Shown: in pieces, positions 6,889 through 7,679 of the stretch
Position numbering within the stretch: position 1 is the stretch's first letter
Layout: every line of letters starts with the position of its first letter
NCBI GenBank assembly: GCA_002312935.1
Contig: DCAT01000197.1
Location: 1 to 7,679, forward strand
DNA: 7,679 bases
Reading direction: 5' to 3'
Origin: Oceanospirillaceae bacterium UBA1126
GTDB taxonomy: Bacteria > Pseudomonadota > Gammaproteobacteria > Pseudomonadales > Balneatricaceae
The notes under the pieces: generated by a model
What the model saw: the letters and a program-made list of their open reading frames with translations, nothing else
Told to the model about the DNA's origin: nothing
The model's database searches: none
Made by a program: the position numbers and the translations under genes

Positions 6889-7526
6889 GTTTAGAGTTAA
6901 GCAGTCTTACTGTCATCACAGGGCAAAATATACCTTTATTTAAGCCAGTCAACCTGGTGGTTTCTAAAGGAGAAGTCGCCTGTGTAATGGGGCCATCTGG
7001 AGTAGGAAAATCTACCTTGCTAAATGCCATAGGTGGTCATTTAAGTCCTCACTTCAATGTCACAGGTGACATTGTGTTAAATGGACAACCTCTGACCTGC
7101 CTGCCTGCCGCTGAGCGCCAGATTGGAGTATTATTTCAAGATCCTTTGCTTTTTCCACACTTAAGCGTAGGAGACAACTTAGCATTTGGCCTTAGCCCTA
7201 AAGTAGGTGACCTAAAACAGCGTCGTTTGCTAATAGAACAAGCTTTAGAGCAAGCTCAACTGTGTGGATTTTACCACCGCAACCCAGCAACCTTATCAGG
7301 TGGGCAGCAAAGTCGGGCAGCTCTCATGCGCGCCCTTCTCGCCGAGCCTAAAGCGCTATTGTTAGACGAGCCTTTTGCCAAACTTGATCTCGAGCTAAGG
7401 CACACCATGCGTGAGTTTTTGTTTACTCAAGCCAGACAGCAACTCATCCCCATAGTGCTAGTTACTCATGAACCAGCAGATTTGGCTGCAGCTAAAGGCC
7501 CCTTAGTGGTTTTACAGCCCACATAG
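6885..7526 (+). CDS. ynjD: ABC importer ATPase, YnjD-like
   Basis: This 213-residue protein is the ATP-hydrolysing subunit that powers the YnjB/YnjC importer at the cytoplasmic membrane face. All nucleotide-binding motifs are intact: Walker A GPSGVGKST (36-44), Q-loop Gln85, signature LSGGQQSR (137-144), Walker B ALLLDEP (157-163), D-loop around FAKLD (164-168) and H-loop His195. It stops soon after the H-loop, so it lacks the regulatory C-terminal domain of MalK-type ATPases. Its length is close to E. coli YnjD. The start is a TTG overlapping the permease stop as TTGA (6885-6888), the same coupling geometry as ATGA but with a weaker start codon, which may lower its output relative to the permease. 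The E. coli locus continues with the sulfurtransferase ynjE; none follows here within the window. Confidence 0.92.
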   Translation: MSLELSSLTVITGQNIPLFKPVNLVVSKGEVACVMGPSGVGKSTLLNAIGGHLSPHFNVTGDIVLNGQPLTCLPAAERQIGVLFQDPLLFPHLSVGDNLAFGLSPKVGDLKQRRLLIEQALEQAQLCGFYHRNPATLSGGQQSRAALMRALLAEPKALLLDEPFAKLDLELRHTMREFLFTQARQQLIPIVLVTHEPADLAAAKGPLVVLQPT

Positions 7527-7633
7527 AAGCCACCCAGCAGCGAGATTTATGTCGCCTAACCTCATCAACCATGGCTTTAATTTAGTATTACTTAAACAAC
7601 GAATTAAACTGCATATAGCCCGATTGATCAAAT

Positions 7634-7649
7634 AACACTGGCAAGTGTT
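7634..7649. repeat. Inverted repeat AACACT-N4-AGTGTT
   Basis: A perfect 6-bp inverted repeat with a GGCA loop. It is not followed by a T tract, so a classical terminator is unlikely. It may be a weak hairpin or an operator for the gene to the right. Confidence 0.4.
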
Positions 7650-7652
7650 GAA

Positions 7653-7676
7653 TCGTTTAATACCAGAGTTAAACGA
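7653..7676. repeat. Inverted repeat TCGTTTAA-N8-TTAAACGA
   Basis: A perfect 8-bp inverted repeat with an 8-base centre (TACCAGAG), three bases after the preceding dyad. The arm length and 24-bp span fit a dimeric regulator site, but the function is unknown and the window ends three bases later. Confidence 0.45.
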
Positions 7677-7679
7677 AGT

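Larger units (their letters stand above)
7527..7679. other. Intergenic 3' flank with several short inverted repeats, no supported gene
   Basis: After the ynjD stop no plus-strand reading frame of note is seen. There is no GC-rich hairpin followed by a T tract, so the operon terminator is either Rho-dependent or beyond the window. A minus-strand frame is open from the right edge to a stop at 7512-7514 but has no recognisable content. Near the right edge lie three closely spaced dyads, listed separately where strong enough. Confidence 0.5.

Noticed and set aside
7554..7674. Possible integron attC site: GCCTAAC at 7554-7560 fits RYYYAAC and GTTAAAC at 7668-7674 fits GTTRRRY, about 120 bp apart
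   Set aside because: The outer boxes are poorly complementary to each other and no L'/L'' pairing or overall cruciform is seen between them. These degenerate boxes occur often by chance, and no integron cassette context is present.

Overview
The window is a compact, single-strand (+) gene cluster. It reads as a stress- or signal-responsive operon headed by its own regulators. Moderate AT-leaning composition, protein sequence style and a gene set matching the E. coli ynj locus point to a gammaproteobacterium, most plausibly a marine Alteromonadales-type organism. That placement is inference from protein style, not from a marker gene.

Layout: (1) 95-718, an ECF (group IV) sigma factor, followed after 3 bases by (2) 722-913, a 63-residue soluble zinc-type anti-sigma factor with a Cys...His-x3-Cys-x2-Cys motif. 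(3) 914-1025, a 112-bp AT-rich gap holding a candidate ECF-type promoter, TGTAAG-N16-CGACTAA, with a second CGACTAAA copy 17 bp further on. (4) 1026-3233, a 735-residue fusion of an N-terminal VTT/TVP38 membrane domain with a complete FAD/NAD(P) disulfide oxidoreductase of the mercuric reductase/lipoamide dehydrogenase superfamily. (5) 3230-3838, a CDP-alcohol phosphatidyltransferase (YnjF-like), translationally coupled by an ATGA overlap. (6) 3875-5098, 5155-6888 and 6885-7526, a full ABC importer of the YnjB/YnjC/YnjD type: secreted binding protein, two-domain permease and ATPase. (7) 7527-7679, no convincing gene, but several inverted repeats.

How the genes may work together (inference): the ECF sigma/anti-sigma pair senses a signal, perhaps redox or metal through the zinc site, and switches on the membrane oxidoreductase-YnjF-YnjBCD operon. 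A VTT domain (a family that includes lipid translocases), a CDP-alcohol phosphotransferase (phospholipid head-group chemistry) and an ABC importer of unknown substrate together suggest a membrane-lipid remodelling or repair pathway in which the importer supplies a head-group or precursor. No ligand or product can be read from the sequence. No tRNA, rRNA, CRISPR array, insertion sequence or canonical intrinsic terminator was seen.
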